From assembly GCA_964406375.1 (NCBI GenBank), contig CAYORM010000059.1, forward strand, positions 1 to 17,635: a stretch of DNA of 17,635 nt, given 5' to 3'. Of this stretch, positions 7,247 to 16,579 are shown one piece after another. The notes below the pieces were generated by a model that was given only the letters and a program-made list of their open reading frames with translations, was not told the DNA's origin and ran no database searches. The number at the start of each line of letters is the position of its first letter. Position 1 is the first letter of the stretch. The stretch comes from CAYORM01 sp964406375. Its GTDB lineage: Bacteria; Pseudomonadota; Alphaproteobacteria; DSM-16000; Inquilinaceae. The position numbers and the translations under genes are program-made.

Positions 7247-8168
7247 CCGCCCTGCCCGGATCGCCCCCGCCCTGCGATCTCTGCTGGCGCGTGGCGATGG
7301 CGATGCCGGCGAACACCAGCACCACGCCCACCGCGTGATACAGCCGGAAGCGTTCGCCCAGCAGCAGCGCCGCGAGCAGCGGGATGAAGACCGGCATCAG
7401 ATGGATCGACAGGCCGGCGGCGGTCGCGCCGAACCGGGCGACATTGGCGTTCCAGGCGACATAGGCGAGCAGCGACGGCCCGATCCCGACATAGATGATC
7501 ACGGCGATCGGCAGCGGCTCGATCGGCATCGGCGTCCCGGACAGATGCTCGGCCAGATAGAAGGGCAGCAGCACCAGGCTGCCGATCGTGGTGGCCACCA
7601 GCAGCATCGCGGTGGGGGGCAGCTCGCGCGGCCGCCAGCGCAGCAGCACCGAGTAGACCGCCCAGTCGAGATTGGCGGCGATCACCCACAGATCGCCCGC
7701 GGTGAAGGTCAGGCTGGCCAGCGTCGCCAGATCGCCCTGCACGACGATCCAGACCACGCCGGCCAGCGATACCGCGATCCCCGTCGCCTGCGCCCAGCGC
7801 AGCTTCTCGCCGGCGAGCAGGAAGGCGACCAGCGGGATGAAGACCGGGATCGCCGCGTTGAGCAGCCCGGCATTGGTGGCGGTGGTGCTGTGCAGGCCGA
7901 TATAGACGAAGGTGTTGTAGACGGCGATGCCGGTGATGCCGTAACCGAGCAGCAGCGGCCAGGCGCGCAGCGCCACCGCCCGATGCTGCCACAACGGCCC
8001 GATCGCGAAGGGCAGCAGGACCAGCGTCGCGACCGTCCACCGCCAGAAGGCCCAGCCGATCGGCGGCATCACATCGGCCAGCGCCCGGCCGGCGACGAAG
8101 TTCGTCGACCACAGCAGCGGCGGGACGGCGAGGAGCAGCAGTGCGAGGCGCCGCTTGTCGATGGCCAT
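7215..8168 (-). CDS. DMT superfamily transporter (EamA domain)
   Basis: A 317-residue inner-membrane protein with about ten hydrophobic helices and two EamA repeats (roughly 10-140 and 155-290), as in RhaT/RarD-type drug/metabolite exporters. Typical family features are an N-terminal LLWSTNFVAGRAL helix, FRWTVATL-like FWRWTVATLVLLP, LHSTTATNAGLL, FIPLVAFLLAGEKLR (end of repeat 1) and the parallel FIPLLAALLLGERFR near the end. The substrate cannot be inferred. The C-terminal tail after TRQQR is Gly/Arg-rich and hydrophilic; part of it is encoded in the overlap with purK. ATG 8168 is followed by a normal short MAIDKRRL cytoplasmic start. It is divergent from fumC. Confidence 0.92.
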   Translation of the reverse strand: MAIDKRRLALLLLAVPPLLWSTNFVAGRALADVMPPIGWAFWRWTVATLVLLPFAIGPLWQHRAVALRAWPLLLGYGITGIAVYNTFVYIGLHSTTATNAGLLNAAIPVFIPLVAFLLAGEKLRWAQATGIAVSLAGVVWIVVQGDLATLASLTFTAGDLWVIAANLDWAVYSVLLRWRPRELPPTAMLLVATTIGSLVLLPFYLAEHLSGTPMPIEPLPIAVIIYVGIGPSLLAYVAWNANVARFGATAAGLSIHLMPVFIPLLAALLLGERFRLYHAVGVVLVFAGIAIATRQQRSQGGGDPGRAVSGAGGRRAG

Positions 8169-8313
8169 GTCCGCTTTTCGGCGGCGGGCGGCGGCATGTC
8201 AAATCACCCGTCGGCCGCGGCAAGGCGCGGGTCGCGTCGCCTCCGTCTATGGAAGCCGCCGCTTTCGTGCTAGCACCGCGGCGTTTGGCATCGCCGAGAC
8301 GGAGAGAAGACAG

Positions 8314-9714
<1,401 letters not shown>

Positions 9715-10083
9715 GCGGTACGCCGCCGCAAGCGGCCGAGGGGGCGGTCCGCAAGCGGTCCGTCTCGATCGCCGGACACGCGACCAGCGTGTCGCTCGAG
9801 GCGGCGTTCTGGAACGCCCTCGGCCGCATCGCCGCGGCCGAGGGCGTCCCGCTTTCCCGCCTCGTCGAGCGCGTCGACGCCACGCGGGCGCCGGGCGTGA
9901 ACCTGTCGAGCGCGCTGCGCGTCTTCGTGCTCGAACGCGTCACAAACGCCCCGCATCAGCGGGACGCGGATTAACTTTCCGTCATCAGGGCTCGGTCACG
10001 GCAACCGGGCGTTGCTGCCTTTCGGGGGAAGCACCCGGACACGGGGCGTGCGGGGCGGCGCCGTGCCACAGGGAGGCGACCTG

Positions 10084-11586
10084 ATGACCCTGACGAACTG
10101 GACATCCTCGCGCCGCGACTTCCTGCGCGTCTCGGGCGCAGCGGTCGGGATGGGCGTCCTGCCGGCCGCGGCGGAGACGGTAGGACCCGCCATCGTGCAG
10201 ACGCCCGGCGGGCCGGATCGGCCCAATATCGTCGTGGTGGTGATCGACACGCTGCGGCGGGACCATGTGCGCAGCTACGGCGCCGCGGGCATGCACACGC
10301 CCAATCTCGACGCGCTGGCCGCGGAGAGCGTCATGTTCACCCGGGCGACGCCGGAGGCGATGCCGACCGTGCCGGCGCGCCGCACGATCCATACCGGCCG
10401 CCGCACATTTCCCTTCCGCGACTGGCAGCGCCGCTCCGGCAACGAGACCGGCGTCTGGGGCTGGCAGCACATCCCCGATGACCAGCCGACACTGTCGGAG
10501 ACGCTGCGCGCTGCCGGCTATTACACGATGCTGGTCAGCGACACGCCGCACCAGTTCAAGGCGTCGATGAACTTCACCCGCGGCTTCAACGTGGTGCAGT
10601 GGCTGCGCGGGCAGGAGGGCGACGACTTCCAGCCCTACTGGGTCGCGCCGGACCGCGATCTCGACCGCTTCATGTACCGCACCGCCGGCGGCGCCGAGCT
10701 CGACAGCAAGGCCGAGAACTTCCCGATGCGGCGCGAGCTGCGCCAGTACCTCGCCAACATCCACGACCGGCAGAGCGAGGAGGATTTCTTCCCGGCGCGG
10801 GTGTTCCGCACCGCCGCCCGACTCCTGGAGAACATGCCGCGCGAGCAGCCCTTCTTCCTGCTCGTCGACAGCTTCGACCCGCATGAGCCCTGGGACCCGC
10901 CGGGCGCCTATGTCTCGCTCTATGACGACGCGCCCTGGACGGAGCCCGAGCCGGTCACCCCGCGCTATGGCAGCAGCGACTATCTGACCGAACGACAGAT
11001 CGCCCGGATGCGCACGCTCTATGCCGGCGAGGTCACGCTGACCGATCGCTGGCTCGGCCACTTCCTCGATCGCCTCGTCGATCTCCGTCTCGCCGACGAC
11101 ACCGCGATCATCCTGACGAGCGACCACGGCCATGCGCTGGGCGAGCATGGCGCCGTCGGCAAGCCCGCCTTCGCCTTGTGGTCCGAGATGACCGACACGC
11201 CCTTCCTGCTGCGCGCGCCCGGTGGACGCGGCGGTGGCGGACGAAACGACTTCTTCGCCTCCACCCATGACGTCGCGCCGACCGCCCTCGCCCTCGCCAG
11301 TGCCGCGCCGGAGGCGCCGATGGACGGGGTGTCGCTGCTGCCGGCGCTGGCCGGCGGGACGATGCCTGTGCGGCCGGTGATGACGACCGGGCTCAACGAT
11401 TTCGTCTGCGTCCTGGACGGGCGGTGGCGGCTGATCTGCCGCAACGACGGCACCGACGCCCTGCTCTACGACACCGTCGCCGATCCGGACCAGCTGACCG
11501 ACCTCTCCGGCCGCGAGCCGGAGACGGTGCGCCGGCTCTTTGCGGCGCTGCTCGACGATGTCGGTGGCCCGCTACCGCACTACTGA
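10084..11586 (+). CDS. Tat-exported sulfatase-fold hydrolase with Thr at the nucleophile position
   Basis: A 500-residue alkaline-phosphatase-superfamily protein (sulfatase domain, PF00884). A twin-arginine signal SSRRDFLRVSGAA (8-20) and a following hydrophobic stretch to AAA (28-30) indicate folded export to the periplasm. Metal-site residues are visible: D55 in VVVIDTLRRDH, D347 and H348 in TSDHG; also DPHEPW (265-270), GEHG (353-356) and K360. Where sulfatases have C/S-x-P-x-R for formylglycine, this protein has T95-V-P-A-R99 followed by TIHTGR. Thr cannot be converted to formylglycine but is the nucleophile in phosphodiesterase and phosphoethanolamine-transferase relatives. The start is ATG 10084, with AGGGAGG seven bases upstream. 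No sulfatase-maturase gene lies nearby. Substrate unknown. Confidence 0.88.
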   Translation: MTLTNWTSSRRDFLRVSGAAVGMGVLPAAAETVGPAIVQTPGGPDRPNIVVVVIDTLRRDHVRSYGAAGMHTPNLDALAAESVMFTRATPEAMPTVPARRTIHTGRRTFPFRDWQRRSGNETGVWGWQHIPDDQPTLSETLRAAGYYTMLVSDTPHQFKASMNFTRGFNVVQWLRGQEGDDFQPYWVAPDRDLDRFMYRTAGGAELDSKAENFPMRRELRQYLANIHDRQSEEDFFPARVFRTAARLLENMPREQPFFLLVDSFDPHEPWDPPGAYVSLYDDAPWTEPEPVTPRYGSSDYLTERQIARMRTLYAGEVTLTDRWLGHFLDRLVDLRLADDTAIILTSDHGHALGEHGAVGKPAFALWSEMTDTPFLLRAPGGRGGGGRNDFFASTHDVAPTALALASAAPEAPMDGVSLLPALAGGTMPVRPVMTTGLNDFVCVLDGRWRLICRNDGTDALLYDTVADPDQLTDLSGREPETVRRLFAALLDDVGGPLPHY

Positions 11587-11679
11587 GGGCCCGAAGAGAC
11601 ACTTGAAGTTGCATCTTTTGGGAGCAAGCCACTACCTTTGCGCGTGAACCGCGGAAGCGGGCGCGGGGAGGCGGCGGGC

Positions 11680-13206
11680 ATGGTGGCGCGGGTCAACACG
11701 GTGGCCTTCCAGGGCATCGAGGTACTGCCGATCGACGTGCAGGTGCAGATCGCCGCCGGCCTGCCCGCCTTCACCATCGTCGGCCTGCCCGACAAGGCGG
11801 TCGGCGAGAGCCGCGAGCGGGTCCGCGCCGCTCTCCATGCGCTCGGCCTCGCCCTGCCGCCCAAGCGCATCATCGTCAATCTCTCGCCGGCCGACGTGCT
11901 GAAGGAGGGCAGCCATTTCGACCTGCCGATCGCGCTCGGCCTCCTTCTCGCCCTCGACGTGCTGTCCGCACCAGAGGTCACCGGCTTTCTCGCTCTGGGC
12001 GAGCTGGCGCTCGACGGCACGCTGACGCCGGTGGCGGGCGCGCTGATCGCGGCGATCGGCGCCGCCGCGCGCGGTCTCGGCCTGATCTGCCCGGCGGCGA
12101 GTGGGCCCGAGGCCGCCTGGGCCGCCGACGGCCAGGGGCGCATCCCGATCCTCGCCGCCCCCTCGCTGCTCGCCCTCATCAACCATTTCAAGGGTGCGCA
12201 ACCGCTCGCACAACCACGCCCGGCGATCGCGCCGGACGCGCCCGCCGCCCCCGATCTGCGGGAGGTCCGCGGCCAGGAGAGCGCCAAACGCGCGCTCGAG
12301 ATCGCTGCGGCCGGCGGCCACAACATGCTGATGACCGGGCCGCCGGGCTCGGGCAAGTCGATGCTGGCGGCGCGGCTGCCGGGGCTGATGCCGCCGCTCG
12401 ACCCGGCCGAGGCGCTCGAGGTGTCGATGATCCATTCGGCGGCCGGGCTGCTCGAGGACGGGCGCCTCCTGCGCCGGCGCCCGTTCCGCGACCCGCACCA
12501 CTCGGCCTCGCTGGTCTCGCTGGTCGGCGGCGGGCTGAGGACGCGTCCGGGCGAGATCTCGCTCGCCCATCGCGGCGTTCTCTTTCTCGACGAGCTGCCG
12601 GAATTCGCCCGCCCGACGCTCGAGGCGCTGCGCCAGCCGCTCGAGAGCGGCCGCGCGGTGATTGCCCGCGCCAATTCACACATCTCCTATCCGGCGCGCC
12701 TCCAGCTGGTGGGGGCGATGAATCCCTGCCGCTGCGGCGGTGGCGAGGGCGGCATCGGCATCTGCCGCCGCGGCCCGCGCTGCGCGGCGGAATACCAAGC
12801 CCGTCTGTCGGGACCGCTGCTCGACCGCATCGATCTCCATGTCGCGGTACCGGCGGTCTCGGCGAGCGATCTCGCCCTGCCGCCGGCGGCCGAAGGCTCG
12901 GCCGACATCGCCCGCCGCGTCGCCGCCGCCCGCGCCGTCCAGCGCGCACGCTTCGACGGCCTCGGCGCCGGGCATCTCCTCACCAATGCCGAGGCCGAGG
13001 GGCGGGTGCTCGAGGCGATCGCCACGCCCGATGCCGAGGCCGCCGCCTTGCTCGCCCGCGCCGCCGAGCGCCTCGCCCTTTCCGCCCGCGGCTGGCACCG
13101 CGTGCTGCGCGTCGCCCGCACCCTCGCCGATCTCGACGGCGAGGAGACCATCCGCCGCCCGCACATCGCCGAGGCGATCGGCTACCGCCGCATCGCCGCC
13201 GGGTGA
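11680..13206 (+). CDS. comM: ComM/YifB family Mg-chelatase-like AAA+ ATPase
   Basis: A 508-residue protein of the YifB/ComM family; ComM is a hexameric helicase that promotes branch migration during natural transformation, though the gene is also kept in bacteria not known to be competent. Domains are an N-terminal ChlI/Lon-like fold (about 15-165, with FTIVGLPDKAVGESRERVRAAL and LSPAD), a Mg-chelatase AAA+ core with Walker A GPPGSGKS (220-227) and Walker B LFLDE (301-305), a cysteine-bearing insert NPCRCGG...CRRGPRC (349-368) that may bind zinc, and a C-terminal chelatase domain with LSARGWHRVLRVARTLADL. ATG 11680 follows GGGGAGG eight bases upstream; the longer frame from TTG 11638 lacks such a site. 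It lies 93 bases after the sulfatase-like gene. Confidence 0.95.
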   Translation: MVARVNTVAFQGIEVLPIDVQVQIAAGLPAFTIVGLPDKAVGESRERVRAALHALGLALPPKRIIVNLSPADVLKEGSHFDLPIALGLLLALDVLSAPEVTGFLALGELALDGTLTPVAGALIAAIGAAARGLGLICPAASGPEAAWAADGQGRIPILAAPSLLALINHFKGAQPLAQPRPAIAPDAPAAPDLREVRGQESAKRALEIAAAGGHNMLMTGPPGSGKSMLAARLPGLMPPLDPAEALEVSMIHSAAGLLEDGRLLRRRPFRDPHHSASLVSLVGGGLRTRPGEISLAHRGVLFLDELPEFARPTLEALRQPLESGRAVIARANSHISYPARLQLVGAMNPCRCGGGEGGIGICRRGPRCAAEYQARLSGPLLDRIDLHVAVPAVSASDLALPPAAEGSADIARRVAAARAVQRARFDGLGAGHLLTNAEAEGRVLEAIATPDAEAAALLARAAERLALSARGWHRVLRVARTLADLDGEETIRRPHIAEAIGYRRIAAG

Positions 13207-13358
13207 CGGGACGAGAGGATCAGCCAAGGGGCCTGGGCGCCCCGCCGCGACCCATCGGCTGTTCGGCGGCGATGCGGGCGGGTTCGATTCCGGTCATGCC
13301 GCGGTTATCCTGACGCCTCTGACAATGCTCGAGCCACGCACTCGACATGTCTGAGAGC

Positions 13359-13381
13359 GGGGTTCGCCCCTGCAAGGGGGG
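13359..13381 (+). promoter_or_regulatory. Ribosome site in competing hairpins ahead of the metal ATPase
   Basis: The Shine-Dalgarno AAGGGGGG (13374-13381) decides the ATG at 13389. Upstream, GGGG (13359-13362), TTCG and CCCC (13367-13370) can fold as a UUCG-capped hairpin. The same CCCC can instead pair with GGGG (13376-13379) across TGCAA and cover the ribosome site. The two folds exclude each other. Both stems are only 4 bp, so a regulatory role is speculative. Confidence 0.35.
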
Positions 13382-13388
13382 CAGCGTC

Positions 13389-15212
13389 ATGTCGATTTTC
13401 GTCCGGGCCTACCTCCTCGTCGCCATAGCCCTTCTCGGGCTGGCCGCGGGAGGGGCGGTGCATTGGCTGGGCCCGGCCGGCTGGGACGTCTGGATCTGGG
13501 GCATTGCGACGGTTCCGGTCCTCGGGGGCCTGTTCCGGCAGATCATCGGCTCGCTGCGGCGCGGCGATCTCGGGCTCGACATCGTGGCGGCCTTGTCGAT
13601 GTCGGCAGCGCTGGCATTCGGCGAGACCCTGGCCGGCAATGTCGTGGCGCTGATGTATGCCGGCGGACAACTCCTCGAGAGCTATGCCCAGGGCCGCGCC
13701 CGCCGCGAGATGAACGCGCTTCTCGGCCGCGTGGCGCATACGGCCTTCCGGTATCGCGGCGAGGCGCTTGAAGAGGTGGCGATCGCCGAACTCGCCCCGG
13801 GCGACGAGCTGATGATCCGGCAGGGCGAAGTGCTGCCGGTCGATGGCCGAACCGTCACCGGCCCGGCCCTCCTCGACCTTTCGGCCCTCACCGGCGAATC
13901 CATGCCCGTGCGTGTCGAGCCCTCGGGTGAAGTCCTCAGCGGCTCCACCTCTGTGGGCAGCGCCTTCCGTATGGTGGCGACGCGGCCGGCCAGCGAGAGC
14001 ACCTATGCCGGCATCGTCCGCCTCGTCGAAGCCGCGCAGCAGGCGCGGGCGCCGATGGTACGGCTGGCCGACCGCTATGCCTGGTGGTTCCTGCTGCTGA
14101 CCCTCGCCATCGCCGCGGCCGCCTGGATAGTGTCGCAGGATCATATCCGCGCCCTTGCCGTACTGGTGGTGGCGACACCGTGTCCGCTGATCCTCGCGGT
14201 ACCGGTCGCGATCATCTCGGGCATGTCGCGTGCGGCCCGGAACGGCGTCCTGATCAAGAATGGCGGCATTCTCGAGAGCCTCGCCCGGGCCACCACCGCC
14301 ATCCTGGACAAGACCGGCACCCTGACCCGCGGCACGGCCACCGTCGTCGAGATCCGGACGGCGGGCCAGACCAATGCCGACGAGGTGCTGCGGCTCGCCG
14401 CCAGCCTCGACCAGGCGTCGGGGCACGTGGTTGCAGCGGCACTCATCCAAGCGGCGCGGGAACGGGAGCTGCCGCTTTCACCGCCCGCCCATGTTCGCGA
14501 GACGCCCGGCACCGGCATCGAGGGGGAGGTCGAGGGCAAGCGCATCGTCGTCGGCGGCAACACCTTCGTCCACGACCGCTCGGGTGGCATCAATCCTCGC
14601 AGCCTGCACCATGGCCTCGCCCCGGACCTCGCCACGGTCGCCGTCGCCATCGAGGGTCAGGTCGCCGGGGTCATCGTGCTCGAAGACCCCGTCCGACCCG
14701 ATGCCGCCGCGCTGCTGGCGGCTCTTCGCACCAGCGGTATCGCCCGTGTGGTCCTCGCCTCCGGCGACCGCAAAGAGATCGCCGACGTAGTCGGATCGGC
14801 GCTCGGCGTCGACGCCATCCACGGTGAACTCAAGCCCGAACAGAAGGTCGCGCTCGTCGTCGACGAGCAGGCCCGCGCGCCCGTGATGATGGTGGGTGAC
14901 GGCATCAATGACGCCCCGGCGCTCGCCGCCGCCGATGTCGGCGTGGCCCTCGGCGCCCGCGGCGCCGCCGCTTCCTCCGAAGCGGCGGGCGTTGTTCTCC
15001 TCGTCGATGAGATCGCGCCGCTCGCGGGGGCCATGGCTATCGCCAGGCGCACCCGGGTCATTGCCCTACAGAGCGTCTTCGCTGGTCTGGGGCTCTCGGT
15101 GGGCGGCATGCTGCTGGCGGCCTTCGGCTACCTGCAGCCTGTCGAAGGCGCGCTCCTGCAGGAAGCCATCGACATCGCCGTCATCCTCAACGCCCTGCGG
15201 GCGCTGCGCTAG
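13389..15212 (+). CDS. P1B-type heavy-metal ATPase with TPC motif (P1B-5-like)
   Basis: A 607-residue inner-membrane metal pump driven by ATP. Catalytic elements are complete: LTGES in the actuator domain (167-171), phosphorylated D307 in DKTGT, and GDGINDAP (503-510). The membrane metal motif is A-T263-P264-C265-P-L; TPC takes the place of the CPC of Cu and Zn pumps. In the Argüello scheme TPC marks P1B-5, linked to Ni/Fe in rhizobial Nia. About four hydrophobic helices precede the actuator domain, two flank TPC and two close the protein. There is no N-terminal HMA domain and no C-terminal hemerythrin domain. The nucleotide-site His is H346 in SGHVV, where most P1B pumps have HP. Start ATG 13389 is set by AAGGGGGG; an upstream ATG at 13347 lacks one. 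No metal regulator is adjacent. Confidence 0.9.
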   Translation: MSIFVRAYLLVAIALLGLAAGGAVHWLGPAGWDVWIWGIATVPVLGGLFRQIIGSLRRGDLGLDIVAALSMSAALAFGETLAGNVVALMYAGGQLLESYAQGRARREMNALLGRVAHTAFRYRGEALEEVAIAELAPGDELMIRQGEVLPVDGRTVTGPALLDLSALTGESMPVRVEPSGEVLSGSTSVGSAFRMVATRPASESTYAGIVRLVEAAQQARAPMVRLADRYAWWFLLLTLAIAAAAWIVSQDHIRALAVLVVATPCPLILAVPVAIISGMSRAARNGVLIKNGGILESLARATTAILDKTGTLTRGTATVVEIRTAGQTNADEVLRLAASLDQASGHVVAAALIQAARERELPLSPPAHVRETPGTGIEGEVEGKRIVVGGNTFVHDRSGGINPRSLHHGLAPDLATVAVAIEGQVAGVIVLEDPVRPDAAALLAALRTSGIARVVLASGDRKEIADVVGSALGVDAIHGELKPEQKVALVVDEQARAPVMMVGDGINDAPALAAADVGVALGARGAAASSEAAGVVLLVDEIAPLAGAMAIARRTRVIALQSVFAGLGLSVGGMLLAAFGYLQPVEGALLQEAIDIAVILNALRALR

Positions 15213-15270
15213 AGGCGACGGTCGCCGCTGAGTGCCGGCTGACCGGCCGACCGGGATATGACGTGTACCT

Positions 15271-15329
15271 ATGCGAGATCACCCGGTCGAGATCTCGAAT
15301 GCCACCGGGTCATGCGATCGCATCTCGCA
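15271..15329. repeat. Nested inverted repeats between the metal ATPase and the LLM gene
   Basis: Within 59 bases are four dyads. Outer arms are TGCGAGAT (15272-15279) with ATCTCGCA (15322-15329). Inner arms are ACCCGGT (15281-15287) with ACCGGGT (15304-15310). There are also two perfect 12-bp palindromes, TCGAGATCTCGA (15287-15298) and ATGCGATCGCAT (15312-15323). The element lies in the 262-base gap 15213-15474, where I find no convincing gene. It could be a multi-site operator, a structured 5' leader for the LLM gene, or an end-of-operon structure for the ATPase gene. It has no T-run. Confidence 0.6.
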
Positions 15330-15474
15330 AGCACCGGGAGGCATCAGACGGCGGCATGGGCCGGATGCCTCGCCCGCTCTTCAGCGAGCCGGTGCAACCG
15401 TCCCTAGCGCAATCATCGGCCGGCATCCCTATCTCCGGGTGACGGACCCATCGCCGGTAGCCAGTGGATCGATC

Positions 15475-16488
15475 ATGCCGCCCTTCTCCGTCCTCGACCT
15501 GTCGCCGATCGCCGAAGGCTCGACCGCGTCGGACGCGCTGCGCAACACGCTCGAGCTCGCCCGCCATGCCGAGCGGCTCGGCTTCCGCCGCTTCTGGCTG
15601 GCCGAGCATCACAACATGCCGGGAATCGCCAGCGCCGCAACCGCCGTCGTCATCGCCCATGTCGCGGCCGGCACCTCGACGATCCGCGTCGGCTCGGGCG
15701 GGGTGATGCTGCCCAACCACGCGCCCCTCGTCATCGCCGAGCAGTTCGGCACGCTCGAGGCGCTGCACCCCGGCCGGATCGATCTCGGGCTGGGACGGGC
15801 GCCCGGCACCGACCAGCTCACCGCCCATGCCCTGCGCCGCGACCTCAACGGCCGTGCCGAACAGTTCCCCCAGGACGTATTGGAGCTGCTCCGCTATTTC
15901 GAGCCCGCCGAGCCCGGCCAGCGCATCCGGGCGGTGCCCGGCGAGGGGCTGCGCGTGCCGGTCTGGCTGCTCGGCTCCAGCCTCTACAGCGCACAGCTCG
16001 CGGCGATGCTCGGCCTGCCCTTCGCCTTCGCCTCGCATTTCGCACCCGACGCGATGATGGAGGCCCTCGCCCTCTACCGGGCGCGGTTCGAGCCCTCGGC
16101 CTTCCTCGACCGGCCCTATGCGATGCTCGGCATTAACATCATCGCCGCCGATGAGGAGGCGGAGGCGCGCCGCCTGTTCACCTCGCTGCAGCAATCCTTC
16201 CTGAAGCTCCGCCGCGGCGAGGCCGGGCGCCTGCCGCCGCCGGTCGACGACATCGAGGCCATCTCCACACCGGCCGAGCGCGCCGGCCTCGCCCGCACCT
16301 TCACCTGCAGCTATGTCGGCACGGCGGCGACGGTGCGCGCCGGGATCGAGCGGCTGCTCGCCGAGACCGCCGCCGACGAGCTGATCGTCAGCGGCCATAT
16401 CTGGGACCATCAGGCGCGGCTTCGCAGCTTCGAGATCGCGGCGGCGGTGCGCGACGCGATCGCGCGCGACCGGGCCGCCGCGGCGTGA
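15475..16488 (+). CDS. LLM class flavin-dependent oxidoreductase (YhbW-like)
   Basis: A 337-residue bacterial-luciferase-like flavoprotein of the E. coli YhbW type, whose physiological substrate is unknown; relatives use reduced FMN. The N-terminus FSVLDLSPIAEGS (4-16) is typical of this subgroup and supports ATG 15475. Other blocks are RFWLAEHHNMPGIASAAT (36-55), IRVGSGGVMLPNHAPLVIAEQFGTLEAL in the middle of the barrel, GRIDLGLGRAPGTD, and VWLLGSSLYSAQLAAMLGLPFAFASHF. The ribosome site is weak (GGA eight bases upstream). A long leader of about 260 bases with nested dyads separates it from the metal ATPase gene, so it probably has its own promoter. No flavin reductase gene is adjacent. Confidence 0.92.
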   Translation: MPPFSVLDLSPIAEGSTASDALRNTLELARHAERLGFRRFWLAEHHNMPGIASAATAVVIAHVAAGTSTIRVGSGGVMLPNHAPLVIAEQFGTLEALHPGRIDLGLGRAPGTDQLTAHALRRDLNGRAEQFPQDVLELLRYFEPAEPGQRIRAVPGEGLRVPVWLLGSSLYSAQLAAMLGLPFAFASHFAPDAMMEALALYRARFEPSAFLDRPYAMLGINIIAADEEAEARRLFTSLQQSFLKLRRGEAGRLPPPVDDIEAISTPAERAGLARTFTCSYVGTAATVRAGIERLLAETAADELIVSGHIWDHQARLRSFEIAAAVRDAIARDRAAAA

Positions 16489-16579
16489 CCCTTTGTGGCA
16501 GCAGCGCGGCGGGAGGATGACGCCGGCACCGCCGCCGTGATATCGACCGCCTCCGGGCCGAACCCCGCATAGGAGTCGC

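Noticed and set aside
8197..8202. TTGACA on the minus strand ahead of the EamA transporter, a perfect -35 hexamer
   Set aside because: A -10 at normal spacing would be GAAAAG, directly against the start codon, with no leader for a ribosome site. Likely chance.
9985..11268. A 427-codon minus-strand frame over the sulfatase-like gene
   Set aside because: Shadow of the plus-strand gene; no motif, and it ends past a Tat signal and ribosome site that clearly belong to the plus strand.
13279..13293. GGTTCGATTCC, a tRNA T-loop-like string ahead of the metal ATPase, considered as a tRNA remnant or attachment site
   Set aside because: The T-stem has a mismatch at its middle pair, and no acceptor, D or anticodon arm can be found around it. 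No integrase or repeat copy is present.
13305..14450. A 381-codon minus-strand frame over the metal ATPase
   Set aside because: Antisense to the conserved actuator and membrane segments of the ATPase; low-complexity His/Arg/Gly/Asp composition.
15271..15474. Upstream extension of the LLM open frame from an ATG at 15271
   Set aside because: The extra 68 residues resemble no family, and the frame starts exactly within the dyad cluster; YhbW-type proteins begin at the position corresponding to 15475.
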